From Catellatospora sichuanensis (GTDB lineage: Bacteria; Actinomycetota; Actinomycetes; Mycobacteriales; Micromonosporaceae): a DNA stretch of 64,000 nucleotides. The position numbers and the translations under genes are program-made. Where the stretch lies: contig NZ_VIQO01000031.1 in assembly GCF_007483665.1 (NCBI RefSeq), forward strand, positions 111,604-175,603, in the 5' to 3' direction. Positions 37,336 through 46,308 of this stretch are shown in pieces. Below the pieces are notes generated by a model that made no database searches, was not told the origin of the DNA, and saw only the letters and a list, made by a program, of their open reading frames with translations. Position 1 is the first letter of the stretch, and each line of letters begins with the position of its first letter.

Positions 37336-39936
37336 CTATCCGATGGACGTGATGTTCGCGGTGTTCCATCCGGTTGCGATCTTCGTGGGGCCGACCCAGC
37401 CGGAAGCGGTGTGGCCGTACAGCCACACGTTTCCGTCAGAGCCCTGAGCGATGACGTCCGGCTTGCCGTCGTGGCTCAGGTCGAAGACCGTCGCTTTGAA
37501 GGGGCTCCAGCCGGTGCCGATCTGCGCGGCGGTGCCGAACATGGCCAAGCCGGTTCCGCCGGTGTTGGCGTGCAGGTGCATGATGCCGCTCGGGTTGATC
37601 GTGATGACGTCGCCGCGGCTGTCGTCGTTGAAGTCGGCGACATAGACCCGGTAGTTGGCCCCGAAGCCTGCGGCCTTGACTTCGATCTTGCCGGTGCCCT
37701 GCGGGTAGAAGTACATCTTGCCCGTCGCGGTGGCGATGCCGACGTGGTCCGGGTGCGGATCGGTGTCGGCGTTGCCGACACCGAAGAGGTAGTTGGTCCA
37801 GCCGGCGCTGAGGCGCACGGGCGCGGCGAGGGTGGCGGTGCCGAACAGGCCGAGGTTCTTGTGGAAGTCGAGGTTGCCGCTGGCGTCGATGGTCAGCAGA
37901 TCGGCCAGGCCGTCGACGTCCCAGTCGCTGATCGACCACCGGTACCCCGTGAACCCGGTCTTGATCTGCACGCGAGTTGCGGTGTCGCCGCCTGGGCCCC
38001 CGGTCCCGGGGCCGCTGGCGAGGGTGTCCAAACCGGTGCCGCTGGTGCCCGGGTAGAGCCACAGGTTGCCCGAGGTGTCGGCCGCAGCGAGGTCCGGCCA
38101 GCCGTCACCGTTGAGGTCGTGCTCGACCTTCGTGGGTTGGGTGGTCACGCTGTTCCAGGTCTGAACCTGTGAGACCTGACCATTGAAGAAGCCGGCGGTG
38201 ACCGTCTCCCCCATGAACCAGGCGCCGACGCGGAAGGGGCCGGAGGCGTTCCACGGGGTGGCGTGAGTCAGCGAGCCCAGGTTCACGCCGTCGACGTACA
38301 CGATCGCCACCCGTCGAGCGGCGTTGTAGGTGACCACCACGTGGCTCCACACGCCCGTTGGTGCTGTACCCGGAGCAGTGTGGGCAAAATCCCATCCGGT
38401 GCTGAGCTGAGGGCCGTGCGCCATGGAGAAGGACCAGGAGTTGTCGCTGCCGTTGACGGCCAGCCTGAAGCCGGGTGACGCATTGACGCCTCTGATCGCG
38501 CTGCCGTCCTGTGACAGGACAGTGCCACCGCCGGCGTTCGGCTTGACCCACGCGGACAGGGTGAAGTCGGCGTTCGTCGAGACCGCCGGTCCATTCGCCT
38601 TCAACAATCCGTTCGTGCCGTTGAACTCGATTGCGGGGCTGTAGGTGCCGCCGGTGGTCCAGGTGGCGCCGGAGGTGGCGGTCATGGGCACTGCGGTGGG
38701 GGCGTTGCCGGTGTCGGCGACGGTGGTGGTGACGGGGCTGCCCGAGATGGCTCCGTTGGGCATGCCGGCCAGCGTCCAGCTGTGGTCGGCGGTGTTGGTG
38801 GTGATGGCGCTGAACCAGGCGGCCAGGTCGTCGATGCGCGCTGCCGTCACCGAGGTGTCGGTGGCGGTGACGCCGAGGCAGCCCGCCTGACCGGCCTGGC
38901 TGAGGACCGCGGCGACCTTGCCCGCGTCGAGGACCGGCGCGCCGGCCATCCCGGCGCACACCAGCGGTCCGCTGCCGGCGGTCAGCGTGTTCGGCGTACT
39001 GCCGGTGAACGTGATCTGCGGGCTCTGCTGCTGGTCGGTCGTCCATTCGGTGTCACGCCCGTAGCCCACCGCGGTCAGCGCGGTGCCTGTCGGCGCCGCC
39101 GTGTCGGCCAGCGCCAGCGGGGTGATGCCGGTGATCGGTGTGGCCAGGCGGGCCAGCATGACATCGCGACCCCACCGCGGGATCAGCAGGTTCACCGCTA
39201 CCGCGGCGTGCCCGGGAAACGCCACGTGTGTAGGGCCGGCCGGGGCCGATTCGGCCAGCTGCGGCTGGTTCGGATCGGCGGCGAAGCAGCTCGCCGCGCT
39301 GAGCACCCAACTCGGCGTGACCAGAGTCGCCGTGCACATCCGGTCCGCTGAGGCGATCTTGCCGACCGGAGTCTGGCTGCCGGTGACCGGCGCCGCAGCC
39401 GGACCCACCCGCAGCTGCAGCAGCATGGTGGGCGAAGCCGTCGGGTCCCCGCCCAGACCGACCGGGGTGCTGCCGTCCGGGTCGACCTCTACCGTGATCT
39501 CCTCGCCGGTCCCGTCCTCGAGTTCGGCGGTCACCTCGTGGCCGGTGCCGGTCCGCTGGCCGTCGCCGCGGATCTCGTACACGCCGGGCACCCGCAGGTT
39601 CAGCGTGCCGGAGGAGGCGAGCACCTTGAAGCACACCCGGCCGATCTCGCCGGCGCCGATCGCCTCGTCGGTGGTGTACACCTTCACCAAACCGATGTCA
39701 CCCACCGGCGGCGTCGTGCAATCGGCCAGGACGATGTGCCCGTCCCCGGAGATCAGCTCTACGTTCTGCTCGGCCAGGATCGCCGCCGCGTCAGGGTAGG
39801 GGTAGACGCCGTCGTCCACGAGGGACGGCAGCGCGATCGGTGACGCATGGGCCGGTGCAGGTCCGACCGCGGACAGGACTGATGCGATCAGCGAAGTGGC
39901 AGCGACATACGCCACCCGACGTCTTTTCCACGCCAT
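37336..39936 (-). CDS. Secreted pseudo-S1 protease with LamG and FG-GAP repeats (paralog 4)
   Basis: An 866-residue exported protein. The signal peptide ends near PAHA (about residue 30), followed by the shared module and S1-like domain. AAHC reads AASC (S216) and GDSGGP reads GMAGAP (M330, A331); the Asp is kept in GRDVMLARL. Residues about 405-600 are a LamG/concanavalin-like domain (AIEFNGTNGLLKANGP, ADFTLSAWVKPNAGGG). Residues about 605-866 are FG-GAP/VCBS repeats (DLNGDGWPDLAAADTSGNLW, DWDVDGLADLLTIDASGN, SHDGKPDVIAQGSDGNVWLY) with calcium-binding Asp runs, forming a second propeller. GGGGAG precedes ATG 39936. Probably a non-catalytic secreted binding protein. Confidence 0.85.
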   Translation of the reverse strand: MAWKRRRVAYVAATSLIASVLSAVGPAPAHASPIALPSLVDDGVYPYPDAAAILAEQNVELISGDGHIVLADCTTPPVGDIGLVKVYTTDEAIGAGEIGRVCFKVLASSGTLNLRVPGVYEIRGDGQRTGTGHEVTAELEDGTGEEITVEVDPDGSTPVGLGGDPTASPTMLLQLRVGPAAAPVTGSQTPVGKIASADRMCTATLVTPSWVLSAASCFAADPNQPQLAESAPAGPTHVAFPGHAAVAVNLLIPRWGRDVMLARLATPITGITPLALADTAAPTGTALTAVGYGRDTEWTTDQQQSPQITFTGSTPNTLTAGSGPLVCAGMAGAPVLDAGKVAAVLSQAGQAGCLGVTATDTSVTAARIDDLAAWFSAITTNTADHSWTLAGMPNGAISGSPVTTTVADTGNAPTAVPMTATSGATWTTGGTYSPAIEFNGTNGLLKANGPAVSTNADFTLSAWVKPNAGGGTVLSQDGSAIRGVNASPGFRLAVNGSDNSWSFSMAHGPQLSTGWDFAHTAPGTAPTGVWSHVVVTYNAARRVAIVYVDGVNLGSLTHATPWNASGPFRVGAWFMGETVTAGFFNGQVSQVQTWNSVTTQPTKVEHDLNGDGWPDLAAADTSGNLWLYPGTSGTGLDTLASGPGTGGPGGDTATRVQIKTGFTGYRWSISDWDVDGLADLLTIDASGNLDFHKNLGLFGTATLAAPVRLSAGWTNYLFGVGNADTDPHPDHVGIATATGKMYFYPQGTGKIEVKAAGFGANYRVYVADFNDDSRGDVITINPSGIMHLHANTGGTGLAMFGTAAQIGTGWSPFKATVFDLSHDGKPDVIAQGSDGNVWLYGHTASGWVGPTKIATGWNTANITSIG

Positions 39937-39987
39937 GGCAAAGCTCCCCGTTGTGAAACGGATGGCGGACACGCCATCCCGCCGGGG

Positions 39988-40017
39988 ACCGTAGCGTTCG
40001 CTCACGGCAGCGGTCAA
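39988..40017 (-). promoter_or_regulatory. Promoter of pseudo-protease paralog 4
   Basis: On the minus strand, TTGACC (40017-40012), 18 bp, TACGGT (39993-39988), about 52 bp before the start codon. Confidence 0.55.
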
Positions 40018-40119
40018 GAGACTCATTGGACGGCGAGAAGCCGCTTTGCATTGTGCATCGACGCCGGACAACGTATCGCCGGTGCGGCCCCTTACGGGGC
40101 ATCTGGAACAACCGACTTT

Positions 40120-40299
40120 GACTCGACCTGGCGAGAGGGCCTCGCCGAGACCAGGCGCCTGGTCGCCTCACTACACCACAGGCCGCCCGACATCACCCAC
40201 CTGCTGCGCTGGTCTTATTGGCGACGTCGACACCAAGCCCTCGCACGAACCAGCCACTACCGCCGACGCGAGTTACAGCAGCTCAGCAGTCTAACGTGA
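40120..40299 (+). pseudogene. Likely C-terminal remnant of an IS transposase
   Basis: This stretch encodes a basic C-terminus ending in LLRWSYWRRRHQALARTSHY then RRR, a pattern I associate with the ends of actinobacterial IS transposases. No catalytic core, start codon or inverted repeats are visible. It sits exactly at the left edge of the three-NTPase locus. The assignment rests on motif memory and needs a similarity search. Confidence 0.4.
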
Positions 40300-40307
40300 C
40301 TGCCGCA

Positions 40308-41936
40308 TTAGCCTGGATCCGTCATGCTGAAGGAGCTGCTGCGAAGCAGGCGGAGCTCGAGTTGGATGTCGGAGAGCGTTGACTCAGCCTGGGTCGCCCA
40401 GCTCCCCGTCGCGTCCGCGTTCATGGCGCCGTGCAGGCGGCGGATCTGGTCAGTAAACGCCGTCAGTCTCTCCCCAAGCCGGTCACCGTCATCTACTTTC
40501 GGGACCGACGCGCGGAGTGCCGCGACCAGTGTCGCCAGGTCACGGCTTATCTCATCCAGGTTGTTGGCCCCCACTCCTTGCTGCAGCGAACTCACCAGTT
40601 CGCGCATGCCGCGGCGTAGTTGCGCAACAAGTCCATATGCCTCGGCCGCCCAGCGTTCCTTTTGCACCGTCGCTTCGACGCTGGTCAGGTAGGAACGCAG
40701 GTTCGGTTGTTGCAAGGGTCTCGCCTCGGGCGAGCGCAGGAATCTCGCCATGTCCGCGGGCAGCGTGCCGATCTCGGGCCACAGGTCGAGCAGGGCGGAG
40801 CTGTCAGCGTCCCGGTAGCGCCGGATCGCCTCCGCTACGGCATCGGTTTCCGCACGGAGGATCTCGTAAAGCGTCCAGTCATCACGGAACACCAGCGTCT
40901 GCACAGCCAGCACGGTGGCCGCCTGGAGGTGGGGGCGCACAAGCATCTGCAGCGTGTAAGCGTTGATGAACCGTTTCACCTCGCGGGGATTGACCTGCCC
41001 CTCAACGGCTATGTGGCTCAGGTATGGCCGTACCCTACTGCGGAGGTCGTCGAGCTGTTCGCCCTCGAGCTGCCCGGTGCGGGAGATCGACTCAAGCAGT
41101 TCGTCAAGCTGCTCGGCCGCCATCGGTGGGACCTCGTATGGCACCTGGAAGATCTTCTTTATGTACTCCCGCTCTGCCAGTCTGGTGCGCCGGTTGACCA
41201 TCGCCGGCAATGGCTCTCCGGAACCGCGGATCTGGCCTGAGACCCTTTCGCGGACCGCCTGCTCCAGCACCACCCGGTCGATACCCACGACGAAGACGAA
41301 ACCGATCAGATCGAAGAAGAGCTTCATGGATTCGATGACCGCCAGCGCGTTGCCGGGTAGACACCGGTCCAGATCGTCAACGAACACCACGACACGTTCG
41401 ACGCCGGCACACCGCAGCTCTTGGAACGCCTCCTTGAGCTGCTCGAAGCATGCGTAGTACAGCGATTGCGGTTCCGTCGGCGGTGCGTCCTTCACCGCTT
41501 CGGCGAACTTGGCCGCGTCGAACACCACTTTTGCCACACCGACGGAGACCTCCGCGGACATTCCCATGGAGAGCGCACGCACGACCCGACCGACCTTCGA
41601 TGCGACGGCAACGACCTTCTCGCGGGTATCGGCCGGGCGGCCAGCCGCATACTCGACCAGCTCACCTCGGATCGTGTCCAACAGCGGCACGATCAGGTGA
41701 TGCTCCCGTTCGTAACGCCAAGCGTTGAACGCGACTTTGAGTGTGTCTTCGCGATTCAGCTCACGCCCGATCGCGTCCATCAGCGTCGTCTTGCCAGATC
41801 CCCAACCGCCGAAGATGCCGACCGCAAATCGCGGTTCGCTCTGCTCAATCAGCGTGGCGAGTGCGATTGCAGTCTGGTCGAAGCCGAGAACCGGCGCCTG
41901 CGCCGGCGAGTCAAGGAGGATACGAGCCTTTTCCAC
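40308..41936 (-). CDS. KAP-family P-loop NTPase
   Basis: A 542-residue protein. FAVGIFGGWGSGKTTLMDAI holds the Walker A Lys (K49), VVVFVDDLDRCLPGNALAVI (about 180-198) the Walker B with the DDLDR pattern diagnostic of KAP NTPases, and EYIKKIFQVPYEVPP, NPREVKRFINAYTLQ the conserved KAP C-terminal motifs. The C-terminal 150 residues are helical, likely coiled-coil. KAP proteins are often membrane-linked and some act in anti-phage defence or plasmid biology; no membrane helix is evident in this one. GTG 41936 is the likely start: TACGGT lies 6 nt upstream on the minus strand (leaderless). It is divergent from two further P-loop genes. Confidence 0.85.
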   Translation of the reverse strand: MEKARILLDSPAQAPVLGFDQTAIALATLIEQSEPRFAVGIFGGWGSGKTTLMDAIGRELNREDTLKVAFNAWRYEREHHLIVPLLDTIRGELVEYAAGRPADTREKVVAVASKVGRVVRALSMGMSAEVSVGVAKVVFDAAKFAEAVKDAPPTEPQSLYYACFEQLKEAFQELRCAGVERVVVFVDDLDRCLPGNALAVIESMKLFFDLIGFVFVVGIDRVVLEQAVRERVSGQIRGSGEPLPAMVNRRTRLAEREYIKKIFQVPYEVPPMAAEQLDELLESISRTGQLEGEQLDDLRSRVRPYLSHIAVEGQVNPREVKRFINAYTLQMLVRPHLQAATVLAVQTLVFRDDWTLYEILRAETDAVAEAIRRYRDADSSALLDLWPEIGTLPADMARFLRSPEARPLQQPNLRSYLTSVEATVQKERWAAEAYGLVAQLRRGMRELVSSLQQGVGANNLDEISRDLATLVAALRASVPKVDDGDRLGERLTAFTDQIRRLHGAMNADATGSWATQAESTLSDIQLELRLLRSSSFSMTDPG

Positions 41937-42061
41937 TGCTACACCGTACGCGCCGCATCGGCCGAAGCTCCAAAACCAAAGCAGCCAGAACTTAGTGCCT
42001 GATCGACGGAGGTGGTTCATCGAACGGTGCTGAAGACTTCGAGGCACAGACCGCCGACCAC

Positions 42062-43060
42062 TTGCGCGAAGGACTCATCTTGCTGCCGGTCAATGAGCAG
42101 CCGTTGCAGTATGCACTGTACGGCCTGAACGGCAAGAATCCGTTCGAGCCTCGCGTACTTGACCCATTCGAAGATCCGGACGACTTCAGCGAGCTACTCG
42201 GCTTGGACGGGTTCGTGCGGATCGAGGCGATCACGAAGCATATTCAGACCGCAATCGATCAAGATCGACCGTCGTTCTTCGTTGTCAGCGGCCGCGATCG
42301 CACGGGCAGGACATCCGTCGCCAACTGCATATTGCATATGTACCAACAGTTGCGTGGCCTGGGGGACCATTTCCTACCCGGCCGGGTTACGGTCGCGAAT
42401 CACAATGATCAAGAGTCGCTGGGTCGCGCGCTCGCCCAGTTGCAGAACGAGGTGGACTTCGCGGCATTGGATCTTGATCACCGTACGCTGCGCCTACTCA
42501 ACGAACTTGAGGACATCGCCACCTCCCGATACGAACAACGCCTCCAGGCGGTCGCTTACATGATCGCCAGGGATCTGGCCAGGTTGAAAACGCCGCACGG
42601 GTTCGGATTGCTTTTCGAAGGCATCCGCACCGGCGGTCTGATCGCGTCCGCCCAAGCAGTTTTCCAGCGTGCGCCCAGCGTGATCGTTTTCACCCATTCC
42701 AGCTACGACCACTCACAGACGACCATGGCCGACCAGATCAACTCTGCGACCCTCGACGACTCCGTTCACCTCGTCCACTTGCGGCCGCTCGCTTCCCCGC
42801 AGATCAACGAGCTCGCAGCACGTCGCTGGAACGCCGCATCGCCGCACGATTGTCCCTACGATCGGGCGGGACTCGACCGGGTATACCGCAATGAACCTAT
42901 GCCGATCAAGGCGGTCCTGCACCAGCTGGCCCGATTGCTCGACTACCGGCTTCGCACGAACGTCGTGGATGAACCGTGGCCCGAGAACCGTCACCTTGGA
43001 ATGCCCGAGGAATGGCTCATCGCGACAATGACGCTACTCGACCAGCAACAGGTCAGATAG
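42062..43060 (+). CDS. P-loop protein with degenerate Walker A, unknown function
   Basis: A 332-residue protein I do not recognise. It opens with NPFEPRVLDPFEDPDDFSEL, then FFVVSGRDRTGRTSVANCIL, a Walker-A-like loop in which the invariant Lys is Arg (R83). PSVIVFTHSSYDHSQ and VHLVHLRPLASPQINELAAR look like the strand and Arg-finger regions of an AAA-type ATPase. The next gene begins 10 bp after its stop, so they form an operon. The start is uncertain: TTG 42062 is chosen, the frame being open back to 41996 without an ATG. Codons are less G/C-ending than neighbours, suggesting acquired DNA. It may be a non-hydrolysing partner of the downstream ATPase. Confidence 0.65.
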   Translation: MREGLILLPVNEQPLQYALYGLNGKNPFEPRVLDPFEDPDDFSELLGLDGFVRIEAITKHIQTAIDQDRPSFFVVSGRDRTGRTSVANCILHMYQQLRGLGDHFLPGRVTVANHNDQESLGRALAQLQNEVDFAALDLDHRTLRLLNELEDIATSRYEQRLQAVAYMIARDLARLKTPHGFGLLFEGIRTGGLIASAQAVFQRAPSVIVFTHSSYDHSQTTMADQINSATLDDSVHLVHLRPLASPQINELAARRWNAASPHDCPYDRAGLDRVYRNEPMPIKAVLHQLARLLDYRLRTNVVDEPWPENRHLGMPEEWLIATMTLLDQQQVR

Positions 43061-43069
43061 AGGGATTAC

Positions 43070-46030
43070 GTGTCCGCACCGTACCCGGATCGCAACCCGT
43101 TCCCTCCGCGGGGGACGACGAGCATGGAGGAACGGCTCAGCGACGACTCGATGACCGACTGGCGGGCTACCGTGCCGACCTTGGCGTTGCCCGCGGTAAC
43201 GGCGTTGAACTCGTTGATGACGAGGTACGTTTCCGAGTTCGCGAGCCCCGATGCGCGGGGGCAAGTCGTCTTCTTGTACGGCGAACACGGCTCCGGCAAG
43301 ACTCACGCGGTCCGCTATGCACTGAGTCAGTTCTCCACGAGCCCGGACGGGCCTCAGCCGCTGCGCTGTTACGTCAAAGCACAGGACCAGGATTTTCCAG
43401 GCACCTACCGTCGGCTCATGGGCCAGCTCAGCCGAGCCGACCTACGAGAACTCAGCCTGGGCTTCCTGGCCGCGATCGCTGCCGAACAAGCCAGCCCCAG
43501 GATCTCAGCTCAGGATCTCCGCCGAGACCCAGATCTTGTCTACGCACTGCTCGACGGCTATCTCGTCGAACGCGGAGCAGTACTGGAAGCTCAGGCGGCC
43601 GAACTCTCGACCGTCGCCGGAGGACGTGAGGACTTTCAACGTGCCCTGACATTCCTTCTCGATGATCAACTCGCTGGCGCCGCATATGACTGGCTGGTCG
43701 GCAATGCGGTCAACCAACTCGATGCGAGACGGCTCGGTGTACACGGCCCGATCACGGAGCCGGAGATGTGTCGATATGGAATCCAACTGCTCGTGCAAAT
43801 GTGTGTTCGGACCGGGCGGCCCATCGTCGTGGTGTTCGATCAGTGTGAGCGGCTCCTTCTGGACGAGCAACACCACCTCAGGATGCCGAACGTCGGGCTG
43901 CTGCACTCACTCGTCGAGGCCGTTCCACAGGCCGGCGGCATGCTGGTGCTCGTCGGCAGCACGACGCTGTGGGGGCAACTTCCGGTCGATCTGCGTCAGC
44001 GGATCGGCGTGAACCACATCGCCACCGGATTGCTCACCGTAGGCAACGCCAGCCAGTTGCTCGAGCTGTACATAAACGCGGTCACCGGCAACGCCGGCTG
44101 CCACCCGTTCACCCTCGAAGCGGTCCGGGCGCTGCTGGCGGCGAGCGGAGGCAACATACGGAGGCTGTTGCAAGTCAGCTTTGAGGCGTTCGAAGATGCC
44201 GCCCTCGAGCGCGATCTCGTTGATGCTTCGACCATCCGGCGCGTCGCCGAGGGGAAGCGCGCACTGCTGGGCAGGGGCGACGCCGAGCAAGCCGTCGAAC
44301 ACCTGCTACTCAATGTGAACGTGCCTTTCATCAAGGACTGGCATAGAGGCAGAGCTAAAGCGGCCTACGCCGTCGAGGCAGAGGGGACCCCTAGGCTGCT
44401 CATTCACGTCACGGAGGCGCTCTTCTCCGACGACGAGGTCGCCAACGCCCTGCACAGCCTTGCGCTGGTCGAGCACGTACACCGCAACCGTTGGTCGGCG
44501 CGCGTTGTCGTCCTGGTCGTCGGTTACGTCAGTCCGGATGTGTTCACCAGTCTGAGTCAGGTCGCACACGACGTCATCGTGTTCACCGGGGCACCTTCGG
44601 TCGAGATCTTGCGCCCTGTGGTAGCGAACCTCCGGACGATGGCCGCATCGCCTGTCGACACCAGCCAGCTTCATGAAATTCAGCAAACGCTCAGGGCGCT
44701 GGCCGCGAGCCGCGACGAAGAGGTGTCTCAGCTGCGACGAGAGGTCGCCCGGTTGAGCGCCGGACAAGTCCGAGCGGACGGCGGCGGGACGATCCGCAGC
44801 CGGTGGGCTGAGCGCCGGCTGCAGTTGGTGGAGCGGATTCGCGTGGAACGGGAGCTACGTAGAGCAAAAGAGCTCGGCGAGCTGCGGATGCTGCATGACA
44901 CTGCGATCCGAGACCGCCGCGTGCAAACGGCCACGTTCGGCGGGCTCGCAGTAACCTTCGTTCTTCTCGTGGCGTGGCTTCTGACACTCGTGAATCGACA
45001 AGGTGCCTTCGTGATCGGAACCGTGCTGATCGGCGTCGGTTTGGTAAGCGTATTGTCGATCCCGTGGTACACCCGTTATCGACGCGCCGCGGGCACGCCG
45101 ACCCAACGACTGGCCATCCCGATTTCAGGCATCTCGGTGATAGCGGTCGGCACCGCACTGTTTAGCAACTCCTCAAGTTCCTACAGCTCGTACGGCACTA
45201 GTTTTGCAAACCTTATTGCAGCGACCACGGTCAGCCTGATCGCCGTGGCGTTCGTCGTTGTAGCTATCGCATTACTCGATGTCTCGGGCGATCTTCTGAT
45301 AGGTTCCCGCAGATTGTTGAGAGGGCCCACCGACTCCCTGCAGCGACTGCACCTCACCGCGCAGGCAGCGGTGCAGCGACTCCCTCGGGTCAGCCATCGG
45401 TCGGTGTCTGCCATGCTCGCAGATCCCGACCCGCATGTGCGATACGCGGGCGTATTGTGCGCCGCTCGCGCGCGGATGGACACCGAGATCGTCGACCTCA
45501 TCGTTCGCGAGCCTTCGTCGCTCATCCGGCGCGTCGCCGCGACACATCTCGCCTTCGAATCTCGTCCCGAAATCGCCCGAGCAGTTCAGGACATCGCCGA
45601 GCGCTACCGGCTCACGGAAATCGCCTACTACGCAGCGGCGACCGCCGATCCCGATGCTTTTGACGGTGCCGCGCACCTACAGTTGGTCAGCTTGCTGAGC
45701 ATGACGCCCCAGACTGCGGACGTCCGCCGGCGTACGCTCCACCTCCTGTTGGCTGGCTCCAGCGACGAAGCCGTTGAGGCCATTGCGGCCTTAACCCTCG
45801 GCGGACTTGAACCCACCGTCCACGTTTCGCAGATCCTCTCGGGGCGAGAAATCTTCCACGCCCTACGAACGCTGTCGCCACTCGAGCCGAACGGCCTCGG
45901 AACGTTCGACGAACTGCCGAGCGTAAACGAGATCGATGATTGGTACCTGTGTTTTGAGCAGCTCGCCTTCTACCGCAATGCGGGACCCGACAGCTGGCTG
46001 ATGCCGAGTACGGGCCCTGCGCTGGTGTAG
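43070..46030 (+). CDS. Large membrane P-loop ATPase with HEAT-like C-terminus
   Basis: A 986-residue protein. VVFLYGEHGSGKTHAVRYAL holds Walker A (K77); RPIVVVFDQCERLLLDE holds Walker B (D257); GNIRRLLQVSFEAFEDAALE looks like a sensor-2 region. Residues about 530-615 are a charged coiled-coil, followed by four hydrophobic segments (about 620-740: TFGGLAVTFVLLVAWLLTLV and three more), and a C-terminal region (about 770-900) of HEAT-like repeats (LADPDPHVRYAGVLCAARAR). The plan of NTPase, coiled-coil, membrane and repeat-sensor domains resembles STAND-type signalling ATPases. GTG 43070 has GAGGGA upstream. It probably works with the preceding protein and the divergent KAP NTPase at the membrane. 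Confidence 0.75.
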   Translation: MSAPYPDRNPFPPRGTTSMEERLSDDSMTDWRATVPTLALPAVTALNSLMTRYVSEFASPDARGQVVFLYGEHGSGKTHAVRYALSQFSTSPDGPQPLRCYVKAQDQDFPGTYRRLMGQLSRADLRELSLGFLAAIAAEQASPRISAQDLRRDPDLVYALLDGYLVERGAVLEAQAAELSTVAGGREDFQRALTFLLDDQLAGAAYDWLVGNAVNQLDARRLGVHGPITEPEMCRYGIQLLVQMCVRTGRPIVVVFDQCERLLLDEQHHLRMPNVGLLHSLVEAVPQAGGMLVLVGSTTLWGQLPVDLRQRIGVNHIATGLLTVGNASQLLELYINAVTGNAGCHPFTLEAVRALLAASGGNIRRLLQVSFEAFEDAALERDLVDASTIRRVAEGKRALLGRGDAEQAVEHLLLNVNVPFIKDWHRGRAKAAYAVEAEGTPRLLIHVTEALFSDDEVANALHSLALVEHVHRNRWSARVVVLVVGYVSPDVFTSLSQVAHDVIVFTGAPSVEILRPVVANLRTMAASPVDTSQLHEIQQTLRALAASRDEEVSQLRREVARLSAGQVRADGGGTIRSRWAERRLQLVERIRVERELRRAKELGELRMLHDTAIRDRRVQTATFGGLAVTFVLLVAWLLTLVNRQGAFVIGTVLIGVGLVSVLSIPWYTRYRRAAGTPTQRLAIPISGISVIAVGTALFSNSSSSYSSYGTSFANLIAATTVSLIAVAFVVVAIALLDVSGDLLIGSRRLLRGPTDSLQRLHLTAQAAVQRLPRVSHRSVSAMLADPDPHVRYAGVLCAARARMDTEIVDLIVREPSSLIRRVAATHLAFESRPEIARAVQDIAERYRLTEIAYYAAATADPDAFDGAAHLQLVSLLSMTPQTADVRRRTLHLLLAGSSDEAVEAIAALTLGGLEPTVHVSQILSGREIFHALRTLSPLEPNGLGTFDELPSVNEIDDWYLCFEQLAFYRNAGPDSWLMPSTGPALV

Positions 46031-46308
46031 CCGCTTCTGCAGATTCGGTGGGCGGGAGTTCAAGGTCACTGATCGGCACTCGACCCATCCACATCTACGA
46101 GGCCCTGTGGGCGGCTGCGGCACTGGTCTGCGCGAGGCGTGAGGGGCCCAAGGCATCGCGAAGGGTTTCGCCGAGCCTTCTACGCCGCGACGCCAGTCCG
46201 CTGAACGCGCATTTCCAGCTCGGGGTCGATGGTCGTGTCGCCCAGGCGCAGCACCCGGGCTTCGGCCGCCGACACCGGGTTGCGGATCGTCCGGTTACCG
46301 TTGCCGGT

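Larger units (their letters stand above)
39937..40307. other. Intergenic region with promoter and transposase remnant
   Basis: About 370 bp between the minus-strand paralog 4 and KAP NTPase genes. The left part holds the paralog 4 promoter; the right part (about 40120-40299) is a remnant listed separately. Confidence 0.5.

Noticed and set aside
46031..46308. A short minus-strand frame ending DTTIDPELEMRVQRTGVAA as a possible gene remnant
   Set aside because: Too short (about 30 codons), no start signal and no recognised family; could be chance in GC-rich DNA.
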